64,000 nucleotides of DNA from Pseudochelatococcus contaminans (GTDB taxonomy: Bacteria > Pseudomonadota > Alphaproteobacteria > Rhizobiales > Beijerinckiaceae). The stretch covers positions 862,683 through 926,682 of the forward strand of contig NZ_JACICC010000001.1 in NCBI RefSeq assembly GCF_014195635.1, written 5' to 3'. Position numbers and translations under genes: made by a program. This document shows positions 40,249 through 48,220 of this stretch, piece after piece. The stretch's first letter is position 1. Each line of letters starts with the position of its first letter. The notes beneath the pieces are model-generated. The model was not told where the DNA came from and did not search any database. It saw nothing but the letters and a program-made list of their open reading frames with translations.

Positions 40249-41832
40249 ATGATCATGAATCGGCACACCGCGCAGCCAGACGACTCTCCCGGCGATTCCT
40301 CCAAGGTTGAAGGGAAAGCCGGAAACCGTCGGATCATCAGCCTGCCCATACGCCTGCTTGTGCTGATGCTGATATTCGCGTTGGTTGTGGAATTGCTCGG
40401 CCTTGTTCCGGCTATCACGGCATTTCGCCGGAGCTGGCTTAACGACCGCCTCTCCGCGGCGCAGATCGCGGCACTGGTTGTCGAGGCCTCGCCGGATGCA
40501 TCCATTTCCCCGGCGGTAGAAGAGCGCCTTCTCGACGGCGTGGGTGTGATGGGAATAGCGCTGGGCAGCAGCGGAGCGCGCCATCTGCTGTCTAACGACC
40601 TGATGCCCAACCAGCCGCTGCGCACTTACGATATGCGTGATACCGGCTGGCTGGAGCAGATGTGCGACACGTTGGCAGACCTGTTCATCAACAATGATCG
40701 CGCCATCCGTGTCATTGGTGATGGGACCGGCGACGTCGCCTTTGTCGAGCTTATCATGGACCCCGCGCCGTTGAAGTCCGCCATGCTGGCGTTCGCGGTG
40801 CGAGTTGCGGGTGTGTCCTTCCTTGTCTGGGGCGCGGCGGCTATCGCCTTATACTGGGCGCTGATGCGGCTGATCGTGCGCCCCGTGCGTCGGCTGGCAG
40901 GGCACATCACCGCTTTCGAACGCGAGCCGGGAAATCCCGCGCGCATCATCATTCCATCCGGCAACAGAGACGAAATCGGCGAAGCGGAACAGGCGCTTGA
41001 ACGCATGGAGCGCACGCTGGCAGCGGAGTTACGCCAGCAGCAACGTCTGGCTGCCTTGGGCCTGGCGGTTTCGAAAATCAGCCACGAACTGCGCAACCTG
41101 CTCACCGCTGCACAGCTTATGTCAGACCGTCTGGCGCAAGTCTCGGACCCCGTGGTGGAGCGTTTTGCGCCGCGTCTTATCGCCAATCTCGACCGGGCGA
41201 TCAATTTCTGCGAATCGGCCCTCTCGTATGGCCGTGTGACGGAGGCGCTACCGCAGCGCAGGCCCGTAAAGCTGCTGCCGCTGATCGACGAGCTCAGGGA
41301 TAACCTCGGCCTTGGCGATCACACGCCCATCCGCCTCTCAGCTGACGTCCCGGCAGATCTGACGCTTTACGGAGATCCGGATCAACTATCGCGCGTGCTG
41401 CTGAATCTGGGCCGCAATGCCGTGCAAGCATTGGAGCAGGGTATGAGCACCAATGCTACGAGTACACTTGCTACAAATACAAATGGCAAACCTACAGTCA
41501 GCGCTTCGGACGACAGGCCCCTAACCCGCGCAATTTCCATCAGTGCCCGCATCCTCTCCCCTGAGGAACGCAGAACTCAACCGGAAGCAGATGACGATCA
41601 GGACGCGCTTGCAGAAGCGGAGATTCGTTTCGCAGATGACGGCCCAGGATTCGCGCCCCGTGCGCGGGAACGTCTGTTCGAGGCTTTCAGAGGCACAACA
41701 CGGCCGGGAGGCTCAGGCTTGGGCCTGCCAATCGCCGCAGAACTGATACGCCTGCACGGCGGCAGCATCACACTCGAACCCGATACGAGAGGCGCGTGTT
41801 TCGTCATCCACTTGCCGGCGACAAAGCGATGA
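40249..41832 (+). CDS. HAMP-domain sensor histidine kinase
   Basis: Inner-membrane two-component sensor, 527 residues. Order: membrane segment (LLVLMLIFALVVELLGLVPA, about 33-52), periplasmic sensor region (about 60-180), second segment (about 186-210), HAMP linker beginning RLIVRPVRRLAGH, H-box SKISHELRNLLTAAQ, N-box (LNLGRNAVQALEQ), G-boxes (FADDGPGFA and GGSGLGLPIA). A Ser/Thr/Asn-rich insertion of about 55 residues lies between the N and G1 boxes. No response regulator is adjacent. Co-transcribed with the FAD protein, which may deliver or share its signal. Confidence 0.92.
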   Translation: MIMNRHTAQPDDSPGDSSKVEGKAGNRRIISLPIRLLVLMLIFALVVELLGLVPAITAFRRSWLNDRLSAAQIAALVVEASPDASISPAVEERLLDGVGVMGIALGSSGARHLLSNDLMPNQPLRTYDMRDTGWLEQMCDTLADLFINNDRAIRVIGDGTGDVAFVELIMDPAPLKSAMLAFAVRVAGVSFLVWGAAAIALYWALMRLIVRPVRRLAGHITAFEREPGNPARIIIPSGNRDEIGEAEQALERMERTLAAELRQQQRLAALGLAVSKISHELRNLLTAAQLMSDRLAQVSDPVVERFAPRLIANLDRAINFCESALSYGRVTEALPQRRPVKLLPLIDELRDNLGLGDHTPIRLSADVPADLTLYGDPDQLSRVLLNLGRNAVQALEQGMSTNATSTLATNTNGKPTVSASDDRPLTRAISISARILSPEERRTQPEADDDQDALAEAEIRFADDGPGFAPRARERLFEAFRGTTRPGGSGLGLPIAAELIRLHGGSITLEPDTRGACFVIHLPATKR

Positions 41833-41977
41833 CAATTTTTCACTTTTTATATCAGTTGGTTACATCAATACCGCGCAATAATTCATATAATTTTGCCGGT
41901 TAGGGCTTGCCAAGAGCCCGACTCATCGATACTAACGCGTCATCGACGGGTTGCGAAACACCGCCCCGGACGAGAAG

Positions 41978-42054
41978 GCGCCCGTAGCTCAGCTGGATAG
42001 AGCACCAGACTACGAATCTGGGGGTCAGAGGTTCGAATCCTTTCGGGCGCGCCA
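41978..42054 (+). tRNA. tRNA-Arg (anticodon ACG)
   Basis: A 77-nt cloverleaf with acceptor GCGCCCG/CGGGCGC, D-arm GCTCAGCTGGATAGAGC, anticodon arm with ACG at 42012-42014, T-arm with TTCGAAT and encoded CCA. It decodes CGN arginine codons after A34 deamination. The 3' end is also the probable attachment site of the element that begins directly after it. Confidence 0.97.
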
Positions 42055-42099
42055 AATATTTCAAAGACTTACGAAAAACGAACCGTTGCAAAAATCCGA

Positions 42100-42123
42100 T
42101 TTGAAACGGTTTTTGAAACGGTT
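42100..42123. repeat. Tandem 12-bp repeats next to the attachment site
   Basis: TTTGAAACGGTT occurs twice in direct succession (42100-42111 and 42112-42123). An inverted half, AACCGTT, lies at 42081-42087. They are 46-70 bases from the tRNA end, where integrase arm or excisionase sites are often found. Confidence 0.7.
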
Positions 42124-42139
42124 TTGGACAATCGGATAG

Positions 42140-42481
42140 CACTTCGGGAATCCTCGTAGTGCAGCGTTCCAAGAGCGCCTACATCGGTTGCCGTTCCACT
42201 CCGACGCGCGCTGGCGAGACATGCGCGATAGTGATCCCGATGCCTGGGCCGATGCCGCCGATCTCGACCGGACGATCCGCACCGGGTTTCGCGGGTTTCG
42301 TGGCGAGGTCTATTGGCACCGTTCGGCTGTTCCCCTTGATGCCGTGGATCTGACGACGGATACCGACCGGGGCCAGCTCGATCTCTGGCTGAACGAATGT
42401 GAGGGTCGGTGCGGCGCGCGAAGGCGGCTTCCGTCTTTGCGCAGCCACGGCGTTCCGGGCTGTCCAGCCGCAAGAGAGTAA
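42140..42481 (+). pseudogene. Frameshifted C-terminal remnant of a PAPS-reductase-like gene
   Basis: Two frames together match the end of phage/ICE PAPS reductase-like (adenosine nucleotide alpha-hydrolase) proteins. One frame reads VQRSKSAYIGC (42159-42191); the sequence continues one frame over as PFHSDARWRDMRDSDPDAWA, then HRSAVPLDAVD and the Cys motif LWLNECEGRCG. A single missing C near 42191 accounts for the shift. The N-terminal two thirds are absent. No start codon or ribosome site serves it, so it is a decayed gene at the element's end. Confidence 0.55.
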
Positions 42482-42557
42482 GAGGAGTGTGGGGGTTTTC
42501 GTGACGGGTTTGAGGTCGAGAGAGAGGCTCTCGGCGCCCGTTGCGGAGACTACCACG
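42473..42557 (+). promoter_or_regulatory. Structured leader of the parB-like gene (leader family copy 1)
   Basis: Begins GAGAGTAAGAGGAGTGTGG, then TGACGGGTTTGAGG. CGAGAG and CTCTCG form a hairpin with loop AGAGG, enclosed by ACGGG/CCCGT, and the stretch ends with TGCGGAG before the ATG. The same building blocks occur at 46341-46430 and, in a related form, at 48121-48220 and 48706-48801. Confidence 0.65.
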
Positions 42558-44687
42558 ATGGCTACTGCCGTTCAGAAGATCACCCTGTCGTCCTCGCGCG
42601 ACATTCCCTTCAACAAGCTGATCCTCAGCCAGTCGAACGTGCGGCGCATCAAGGCTGGCGTGTCGATCGAGGAACTGTCGCAGGACATCGCCCGGCGCGG
42701 CCTGCTTCAGGGGCTCAATGTGCGTCCCGTCGTTGATGCCGATGGCAATGAGACCGGCATGTTCGAGATTCCCGCCGGCGGCCGCCGCTATCGGGCGCTC
42801 GAACTGCTGGTGAAGGCCAAGCGTCTGGTCAAGACCGCGCCCGTGCCGTGCGTCGTGCGCGAGGCCGGCTGCAACATCCTCCCCGAGGACGACAGCCTGG
42901 CCGAGAATATCCAGCGCGCGCCGCTGCACCCCCTCGACCAGTATCGCGCGTTTCAGGATATGCGCCTCAAGGGCATGTCCGAAGAAGAGATCGCCGCGGC
43001 CTTCTTCGTCTCGGCGAACGTGGTGAAGCAGCGCCTGCGCCTGGCGTCTGTCGCGCCCTCGCTGCTCGACCTTTATGCCGAAGACGGCGTGACGCTGGAG
43101 CAGCTCATGGCCTTCACCGTCAATCCCGATCACGCCCGTCAGGAACAGGTCTGGGACGCGATCAAGGATAGCTGGTCGAAGGAGCCGCATCAGATCCGGC
43201 GCATGCTGACCGAGACGACGGTGCGCGCAACCGACAAGCGCGCGCAGTTCGTCGGCGTCGATGCCTATGAGACGGCTGGCGGCATCGTGCTGAACGACCT
43301 GTTCCAGTCGGACGATGGCGGCTGGCTTCAGGATGTCGCTCTGCTCGACCAGCTCACCGACGACAGACTGAAGGCCGAGGCCGAGGTCATCGCCGCCGAA
43401 GGCTGGAAGTGGGTCGATGCGCGCGTCGAGACGCCCTATGGCTACGGTCATGGCCTGCGCCGGCTGATCGGCACGACCACCCCGCTGACCGATGAGGAAC
43501 AGGCGAGTTTCGACGCCCTGACGACCGAATATGAGGCGCTGGAAGCCGAATATGCCGAGGCCGAGGAATATCCCGACGCGGTGGACGAGCGGGTCGGTGA
43601 AATCGAAACCGCGCTCGCAGCCTTCGAGGATCGGCCGGTGATCTACGATCCGGCGGAGATGGCCCGCGCCGGCGTGTTCATCAGCATCAACCGCGAAGGC
43701 CGTCTGTCGATCGATCGCGGCTATGTCCGTCCCGAGGACGAAGCGCCCCTGGCCGTGGACGCCGAGAACAACCCCGAAGGCGCGGAATCCGATGGTGCGG
43801 TGTCCTCGGACCCGGCCGTGCAGCGCGCGGTCATCACCGTCGGCGGTCAGCCGGCCGAACCCGAGGAGGAAGATGACGTCATCAAGCCGCTGCCGGAACG
43901 GCTGGTCACGGAACTGACGGCCCACCGGACGCTGGCGCTACACGATGCGCTGGCGAACAATCCCCATGTCGCCATGACGGCGCTGCTGCACCGGCTGGTG
44001 ATGGAGCGATACCACTATTCCGCGCCGAACGGATGCCTGGAAGTCACCGTGCGTCACCACTTTTTCTCGACCCAGGGCACGGACCTGAAGGACAGCCCTT
44101 CGGCCAAGGGGATCGAGACGCGGTATGAGGACTGGAAGGCGGACCTGCCGACCGATGACGACGCGCTTTGGGACTGGATCGCCGCGCTCGACGACGCCAG
44201 CCGCATGGCCTTGCTCGCCCATTGCGTCGCCTATGGCGTAAATGCGCTTTACGAAAAGGTCGACCGTTACGGCGGCTCCGGGGTGTCGCAGCACAGCCTG
44301 GATCAGCGTTTGGCGCAGGCCGACCGGCTGGCGCGCGCGACGGGTCTCGACATGGTGGAGAACGCCGGATGGCAGCCGACGGTCGAGAACTATCTCGGCC
44401 GTGTCACCAAGCCGCGCATCCTCGAAGCGGTGCGCGAGGGCGCTGGCGAACGCGCGGCTTCCCTGATCGAGCACCTGAAGAAGGGCGATATGGCCAAGGA
44501 GGCCGAACGCCTGCTGGCCGAGACCGGCTGGTTGCCCGAGCCGCTGCGTCTGTTCGAGCCGGATCAGGCCCCGGACGATGCGGGCGCGCAGGACGACGTC
44601 GAGGCGCTGCCGGACTTCCTTGCCGGTGATGACGAGGATGACGTCCATGCCAAGGATGATGCGGCGCATATGATCGCTGCCGAATAA
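42558..44687 (+). CDS. Large ParB/RepB/Spo0J-family protein
   Basis: A 709-residue protein. The N-terminal ParB nuclease-like domain (about residues 15-120) shows FNKLILSQSNVRRI, IARRGLLQGLNVRPV, the GGRRYRALELL motif and ENIQRAPLHPLDQYRAF, followed by an HTH (MSEEEIAAAFFVSANVVKQRLR). The rest (about 230-700) is acidic and unlike partition ParB, with a Glu/Ala-rich coiled stretch near 315-345. Such long ParB-like proteins are common in alphaproteobacterial ICEs and may maintain the element or regulate genes. The ATG at 42558 follows the structured leader; the frame is open further upstream. Confidence 0.85.
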   Translation: MATAVQKITLSSSRDIPFNKLILSQSNVRRIKAGVSIEELSQDIARRGLLQGLNVRPVVDADGNETGMFEIPAGGRRYRALELLVKAKRLVKTAPVPCVVREAGCNILPEDDSLAENIQRAPLHPLDQYRAFQDMRLKGMSEEEIAAAFFVSANVVKQRLRLASVAPSLLDLYAEDGVTLEQLMAFTVNPDHARQEQVWDAIKDSWSKEPHQIRRMLTETTVRATDKRAQFVGVDAYETAGGIVLNDLFQSDDGGWLQDVALLDQLTDDRLKAEAEVIAAEGWKWVDARVETPYGYGHGLRRLIGTTTPLTDEEQASFDALTTEYEALEAEYAEAEEYPDAVDERVGEIETALAAFEDRPVIYDPAEMARAGVFISINREGRLSIDRGYVRPEDEAPLAVDAENNPEGAESDGAVSSDPAVQRAVITVGGQPAEPEEEDDVIKPLPERLVTELTAHRTLALHDALANNPHVAMTALLHRLVMERYHYSAPNGCLEVTVRHHFFSTQGTDLKDSPSAKGIETRYEDWKADLPTDDDALWDWIAALDDASRMALLAHCVAYGVNALYEKVDRYGGSGVSQHSLDQRLAQADRLARATGLDMVENAGWQPTVENYLGRVTKPRILEAVREGAGERAASLIEHLKKGDMAKEAERLLAETGWLPEPLRLFEPDQAPDDAGAQDDVEALPDFLAGDDEDDVHAKDDAAHMIAAE

Positions 44688-44745
44688 TCCTCACCGATGG
44701 GGCGGCTCCGGTCGCCCCGTTCCTTTCCACACCTTCGATCCATCA

Positions 44746-44775
44746 GGCCCGGCATCCGCCGGGCCTTTCTTGTTT
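44746..44775 (+). terminator. GGCCCGG/CCGGGCC hairpin terminator
   Basis: Stem arms at 44746-44752 and 44759-44765 followed by TTTCTTGTTT. It comes after parB (a second hairpin is at 44699-44718) and ends 16 bases before the next start codon. Similar hairpins precede or follow several of the small genes to the right. Confidence 0.7.
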
Positions 44776-44791
44776 CACGGAGACCTCTTTC

Positions 44792-45268
44792 ATGTCCGCA
44801 AATATCATCCACGACACCGCGCCGCTCGGGGCATTGATCCGCTACACCGACCACGCCCCGAAGCCGCCGGCCCGCTTTACCAAGAAGCTCGCGGCCTGGG
44901 AGCGCCGCAACGGCGTCGGCCGGCTGGTGAGGAAGGAACCGGCGCGCGAGCGCCCGACCTATTCCTCTCCGGCCTCCATCACCCTGCATGAAGGCAATTT
45001 CGCCAGTGCCGGCGTGATCCTCGTGACCGTCATGCGCTCGCATTCGGTCGACAGCGATCTATCCTTCGAGATCGTCGAGCGCCCCGCCATCGGCATGGTG
45101 CGCGTGCTTCAGGATTTCGGGGGCAACAGCGAGTTGCTGCACCTGGCCGAAAGCCGTGAGGCCGCCGAGCTGTGGCTGCTGAAGAACCGATACCGTTCGG
45201 CCCGACTGGAAGATGTCACCGCCGACGAGGTTGGCGCCGATGTCGTTGAAGGCCGGGCAGCAGCCTGA
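44792..45268 (+). CDS. ICE protein of unknown function (158 residues)
   Basis: Not recognised. Starts MSANIIHDTAPLGALIRYTD after CGGAGACC. A basic N-terminal third (RFTKKLAAWERRNGVGRLVRKEP) is followed by a mixed alpha/beta part, ASITLHEGNFASAGVILVTV, and an acidic end. No membrane segment, signal or cysteine cluster. It is bracketed by hairpin terminators on both sides, so it may have its own promoter. Codon use is like that of its neighbours, which supports a real gene. Confidence 0.65.
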   Translation: MSANIIHDTAPLGALIRYTDHAPKPPARFTKKLAAWERRNGVGRLVRKEPARERPTYSSPASITLHEGNFASAGVILVTVMRSHSVDSDLSFEIVERPAIGMVRVLQDFGGNSELLHLAESREAAELWLLKNRYRSARLEDVTADEVGADVVEGRAAA

Positions 45269-45272
45269 TCGC

Positions 45273-45338
45273 AACAGCGAGCAGCAATCGCTGTTTTGTC
45301 ATCCGGCCCGGTCTCCCCGCAGGAGGCCGGGCCTTTTT
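45273..45338 (+). terminator. Two consecutive terminator hairpins
   Basis: AACAGCGA (45273-45280) pairs with TCGCTGTT (45288-45295), followed by TTGTC. Then GGCCCGG (45305-45311) pairs with CCGGGCC (45327-45333), followed by TTTTT. The second is of the same family as the hairpin at 44746 and lies 20 bases before the next start codon. Confidence 0.75.
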
Positions 45339-45357
45339 CGTTTTCAGGAGGCCATCC

Positions 45358-45657
45358 ATGTCCATCACCATCGACGCGATCTTCGCGCAGGACCGCGAAA
45401 ACCCTTCCACCGAGCGCAGCTTGCCGTGGGAGGAAAGCCGGAACGGGCTTGTCGTCGATCTCGAACCGAAACCGCATTGGGCCAGCGACATGCTGGTCTT
45501 CAAGCTGACCACGCGGGAATATTGCACCTACACAGACTGGTCGGAGAATGGACCGGCAGCGCGGTTCTTTCATCATATCGACACCACCGGCGACGCGGTG
45601 ATGATGAAAGCCCGAGCGATGATCGCCCGCGAGACCGCGGACGGCCTGTGGCGCTGA
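45358..45657 (+). CDS. ICE protein of unknown function (99 residues)
   Basis: Not recognised. Small soluble protein, MSITIDAIFAQDRENPSTER, with a Trp/Tyr-rich middle (FKLTTREYCTYTDWSENGPAARFFHH). A good ribosome site (CAGGAGGCC) stands before the ATG. The ordered, neighbour-like codon use and the strong site suggest it is expressed; function unknown. Confidence 0.6.
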   Translation: MSITIDAIFAQDRENPSTERSLPWEESRNGLVVDLEPKPHWASDMLVFKLTTREYCTYTDWSENGPAARFFHHIDTTGDAVMMKARAMIARETADGLWR

Positions 45658-46067
45658 CGGCTTCGTCCCGGACCATGCAATGCCTCTGGCCTAAAGCCAG
45701 CGGTTCGATGCCGCGTCCGACCATAGAGCAACCTCATTCTCCCGATGGCAAGCCGGATGCCGTCGTGGCGCGGAACACTTGTCTTCCCAAAGATCAGCGT
45801 GGCGGCAAGGCCGGCGGGCATGACATCTCGCATAGGGGTTTCCGGCTCCAGTCAGATGCGAAACACCATCCCCCGCTTCCATTCGCAAACCTTGGTCCGA
45901 TCCGGCTCTTAATCAATCAACCCATCAAGGGTCGGCTACGCGAGCGTGCCGCCGCACGGATTCGGGACATGCCCGAACGCCTGCGGTGATTGCAGATCCG
46001 GTCAGACACTTCGGGCGCCTGTCGCGCGGGGGATGGTCCTCCGCCTCTCAAGACAGGAGCCGGAACC
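45658..46067. other. Gap in the small-gene run; possible degraded gene
   Basis: About 410 bases. One + frame is open from an ATG at 45675 to 45989 but has no ribosome site and weaker codon preference than its neighbours; it may be a decayed gene. A hairpin precedes the next gene (own entry). Nothing else is supported. Confidence 0.35.
46026..46044 (+). promoter_or_regulatory. Leader hairpin with TGG loop
   Basis: GCGGGGGA (46026-46033) pairs with TCCTCCGC (46037-46044), one G-U pair, loop TGG. It stands 24 bases before the ATG at 46068. The ssb leader has the same GGA-TGG-TCC core at 59767-59787. Confidence 0.5.
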
Positions 46068-46232
46068 ATGTCCTATACAGATGCCACAGCCTTCGCCGCC
46101 AGCCTCGCCACCACGCTGATGGTCGCAATCGTCGTGTTCCAGGCAGGGGACGGCACCCACGGCGCCATGGTGGCGAGCGAGTTCGACGGCGACGAGGATA
46201 TGGTCGAACTCGAAATAGATCCCTGGCAATAA
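46068..46232 (+). CDS. Very small ICE protein (54 residues)
   Basis: MSYTDATAFAASLATTLMVA begins a short hydrophobic helix (about residues 8-25), followed by an acidic tail (EFDGDEDMVELEIDPWQ). ACAGGAG lies at a proper distance before the ATG. It may be a single-pass membrane or amphipathic peptide. Function unknown; the short length leaves some doubt. Confidence 0.5.
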   Translation: MSYTDATAFAASLATTLMVAIVVFQAGDGTHGAMVASEFDGDEDMVELEIDPWQ

Positions 46233-46254
46233 GGCGCTTGCGCCTCACATCGAC

Positions 46255-46285
46255 GGCCCGGATCGTGCAAGGACGCGACCGGGCC
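46255..46285 (+). terminator. GGCCCGG/CCGGGCC hairpin after the 54-residue gene
   Basis: Arms 46255-46261 and 46279-46285, followed by TTCCATCTT. The same stem as at 44746 and 45305. Confidence 0.6.
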
Positions 46286-46340
46286 TTCCATCTTGCGATG
46301 GCCGCTCATCGCAAACAGCAGCGCCGGGGTCAATGCCTCC

Positions 46341-46430
46341 GGCCAGAGAGAGGGAGAGTGTGGGCCGGTTGGCCGTGACGGGTTGAAGGCTGGAGGAGAG
46401 GCTTCCGCCGCCCGTCGCGGAGTGATCCCG
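46341..46430 (+). promoter_or_regulatory. Structured leader (leader family copy 2)
   Basis: Shares with the parB leader: GAGAGTGTGGG, CGTGACGGGTT, a hairpin with loop AGAGG (GGAGG with CTTCC), and GCCCGTCGCGGAG just before the start codon. GACGGG/CCCGTC closes the outer stem. Confidence 0.65.
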
Positions 46431-46988
46431 ATGACCTATTCTCGTGCTGCGACCTTCCGGCCGATCGGCCAGATCCTTACGACCGAAGTTCTTCCCCAGC
46501 TCTATCGCGCCCAGAATTCATCGCTGCGCGCCTTCTGTATTGGCACCGTCAGCTATGACGGCGGCGACGATCCTGCCAGCTTCGACCGTATCGTCCTGCT
46601 CGGCGAATGCCCGTCTCCTGAAGAGGCCATGAGTTTCGCCGCCCTGCGCCTGTCGCGTGGCGACATCCACGCCAGTTCCGACGACAGGCTATGTTTTCAC
46701 CCGCGCGTCATGGTCATTCAGGACCGCGAACAGGCTCTGGTGCTCGCCGGAGAAGTCCGCGCCCGGATCATCCTTTGGCAGCAGCCGGTTGCCTCTGACT
46801 GCGAGGCCCGCCGTATCGTGAACGAGGCCAGCCGGCTGCGCGGCATGGCCTTTTCGGCGTCGGGAAACGGCGATCACGGATCGGCCCGCAACCTGCGTTA
46901 CCGCGCCAGCCTGCTTGAAGCGCGGCTGGTCGATCCCTTCTGGCGTGAGACCGCGGCCGAACTACTCAGCCTGCCGCAAGCCGCCTGA
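46431..46988 (+). CDS. ICE protein of unknown function (185 residues)
   Basis: Not recognised. Begins MTYSRAATFRPIGQILTTEV right after a leader of the repeated family. Mixed alpha/beta composition, one short helical basic region (EARRIVNEASRLRG). No signal peptide, membrane segment or known catalytic motif is visible. Because it carries the same leader as parB, it is probably expressed under the same control. Confidence 0.65.
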   Translation: MTYSRAATFRPIGQILTTEVLPQLYRAQNSSLRAFCIGTVSYDGGDDPASFDRIVLLGECPSPEEAMSFAALRLSRGDIHASSDDRLCFHPRVMVIQDREQALVLAGEVRARIILWQQPVASDCEARRIVNEASRLRGMAFSASGNGDHGSARNLRYRASLLEARLVDPFWRETAAELLSLPQAA

Positions 46989-47004
46989 TCTTCCACCCAG
47001 TTCT

Positions 47005-47023
47005 GCCCGGCGTGATGCCGGGC
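47005..47023 (+). terminator. GCCCGGC hairpin before the 138-residue gene
   Basis: GCCCGGC (47005-47011) pairs with GCCGGGC (47017-47023), loop GTGAT. It lies between a stop codon and the next ribosome site (CGGAGACC), as at 44746. Confidence 0.55.
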
Positions 47024-47045
47024 ATTGTCATGTTCGGAGACCATC

Positions 47046-47462
47046 ATGGCCGATTATTACACCCATTTCTCCTGCCTACTCGACGTAGGCACTCCCGAAA
47101 ACGCTGCCCGCGCGCTCGACCTCTATAATGCGCAGTCCGAGGAAAATGCCGCCGAAGACCCGCCCTCGGATAGTTTCCTGCTTTCGATCCAGCCCGAGCA
47201 TGGCGGCACGCAGCTCTGGATACGCGATGACGTCACCGGCGATCCCGAGCATGTCATCCAGTTCGTCAAACGCTGCGCTGCCGAGTTCGGCCTGACCGGA
47301 CTATGGGGATTCCAGTATGCAACGACATGCTCGAAACCACGGGTGGGAGCGTTCGGCGGCGGGGCACACGTCCTTGATCTGGCCACCGGCCAAACCGTTG
47401 CCTGGACCTATACCGATGGCTGGCTTGCCGAGGTGCTGGACAGAGGTGATCCCAATGCCTGA
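47046..47462 (+). CDS. ICE protein of unknown function (138 residues)
   Basis: MADYYTHFSCLLDVGTPENA begins a soluble protein with conserved-looking Trp/Gly patches (GTQLWIRDDVTGDPEHVIQF, GLWGFQYATTCSKPR). Its 3' end overlaps the start of the next gene by 8 bases, which points to coupled expression and possibly a complex of the two products. Function not recognised. Confidence 0.68.
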   Translation: MADYYTHFSCLLDVGTPENAARALDLYNAQSEENAAEDPPSDSFLLSIQPEHGGTQLWIRDDVTGDPEHVIQFVKRCAAEFGLTGLWGFQYATTCSKPRVGAFGGGAHVLDLATGQTVAWTYTDGWLAEVLDRGDPNA

Positions 47463-48099
47463 GATCATCGAAACGACCGTCTATCGGCTCGACGAGCTTT
47501 CTGATGCGGCGAAGGACAAGGCGCGCGCCTGGTATCGCGAGGGCGGCTTCGACTACGAATGGCATGATGCCGTCTATGAAGATTTCCAGCGTATCGCGGA
47601 AATCCTCGGCATCCGCTTCAAGACCCGCACTGTCCGCCTCATGGGCGGCGGCGCTGGCCAAGAACCCTGCATCTGGTTCAGGGGCTTCTGGTCGCAAGGC
47701 GATGGCGCGTCGTTCGAGTGCCATTATTCCTACCGGAAGTCTGCCTCGGCCGAGATCATGGCCCATGCGCCGCAGGACGAGATGCTGCACCGCATCGCCG
47801 ACGCCTTACAGGCAATCCAGCGGTGCAATTTCTACCAGCTTCACGCCGAGGCCAGCCTTCGCGGTCACTATTGTCACGAATATTGCATGGGGATCTCCGT
47901 CGAGCGCGACAGCCCAACCTGGCAGGACATGACCGCCGACGCCGAGGACACCGTGATCGAGGCGCTGCGCGATCTCGCGCGCTGGCTCTATCGCCAGCTC
48001 GAACGCGAATACGACTGGCTCTCCTCGGACGAGGCCGTCGACCAGACCATCGCCGCCAACGATTACACGTTCTCGGCGTCGGGCCGACGTTTCGGCTGA
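47455..48099 (+). CDS. ICE protein of unknown function (214 residues)
   Basis: MPEIIETTVYRLDELSDAAK begins a protein rich in aromatic residues, with a Cys/His cluster near residues 140-150 (RGHYCHEYC) that might bind metal, and GGGAGQEPCIWFRGFWSQGD in the middle. Proteins with the opening 'YRLDELSDxAKxKARxWYR' are widespread in phages and plasmids, but I know no function. It overlaps the upstream gene by 8 bases. Confidence 0.7.
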   Translation: MPEIIETTVYRLDELSDAAKDKARAWYREGGFDYEWHDAVYEDFQRIAEILGIRFKTRTVRLMGGGAGQEPCIWFRGFWSQGDGASFECHYSYRKSASAEIMAHAPQDEMLHRIADALQAIQRCNFYQLHAEASLRGHYCHEYCMGISVERDSPTWQDMTADAEDTVIEALRDLARWLYRQLEREYDWLSSDEAVDQTIAANDYTFSASGRRFG

Positions 48100-48120
48100 A
48101 CGGCGGGGTGTAGCGACTCC

Positions 48121-48220
48121 GCCAGTGAAAGGAAAAGGTGGGCCGGAACGGGTTTGAGCCAGTGCGGTCGAGAGCGCTGCGCGGCTCGATCCGTTCCTGC
48201 TCTCTGGAGGCACAGACCCC
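48121..48220 (+). promoter_or_regulatory. Structured leader of ardB (leader family copy 3)
   Basis: Contains GTGGGCCGGAACGGGTTTGA and GTGCGGTCGAGAG. GGAACGG pairs with CCGTTCC near the end, enclosing a CGAG/CTCG hairpin. The first 50 or so bases are nearly identical to copy 4 at 48706. Confidence 0.65.

Noticed and set aside
41900..42172. Minus-strand frame with the text RPKGFEPLTPRF
   Set aside because: This is the well-known false protein that arises from reading a tRNA gene backwards; it covers tRNA-Arg.
45675..45989. 105-codon + frame in the small-gene run
   Set aside because: No ribosome site and weaker codon preference; kept only as a possible decayed gene in the gap entry.
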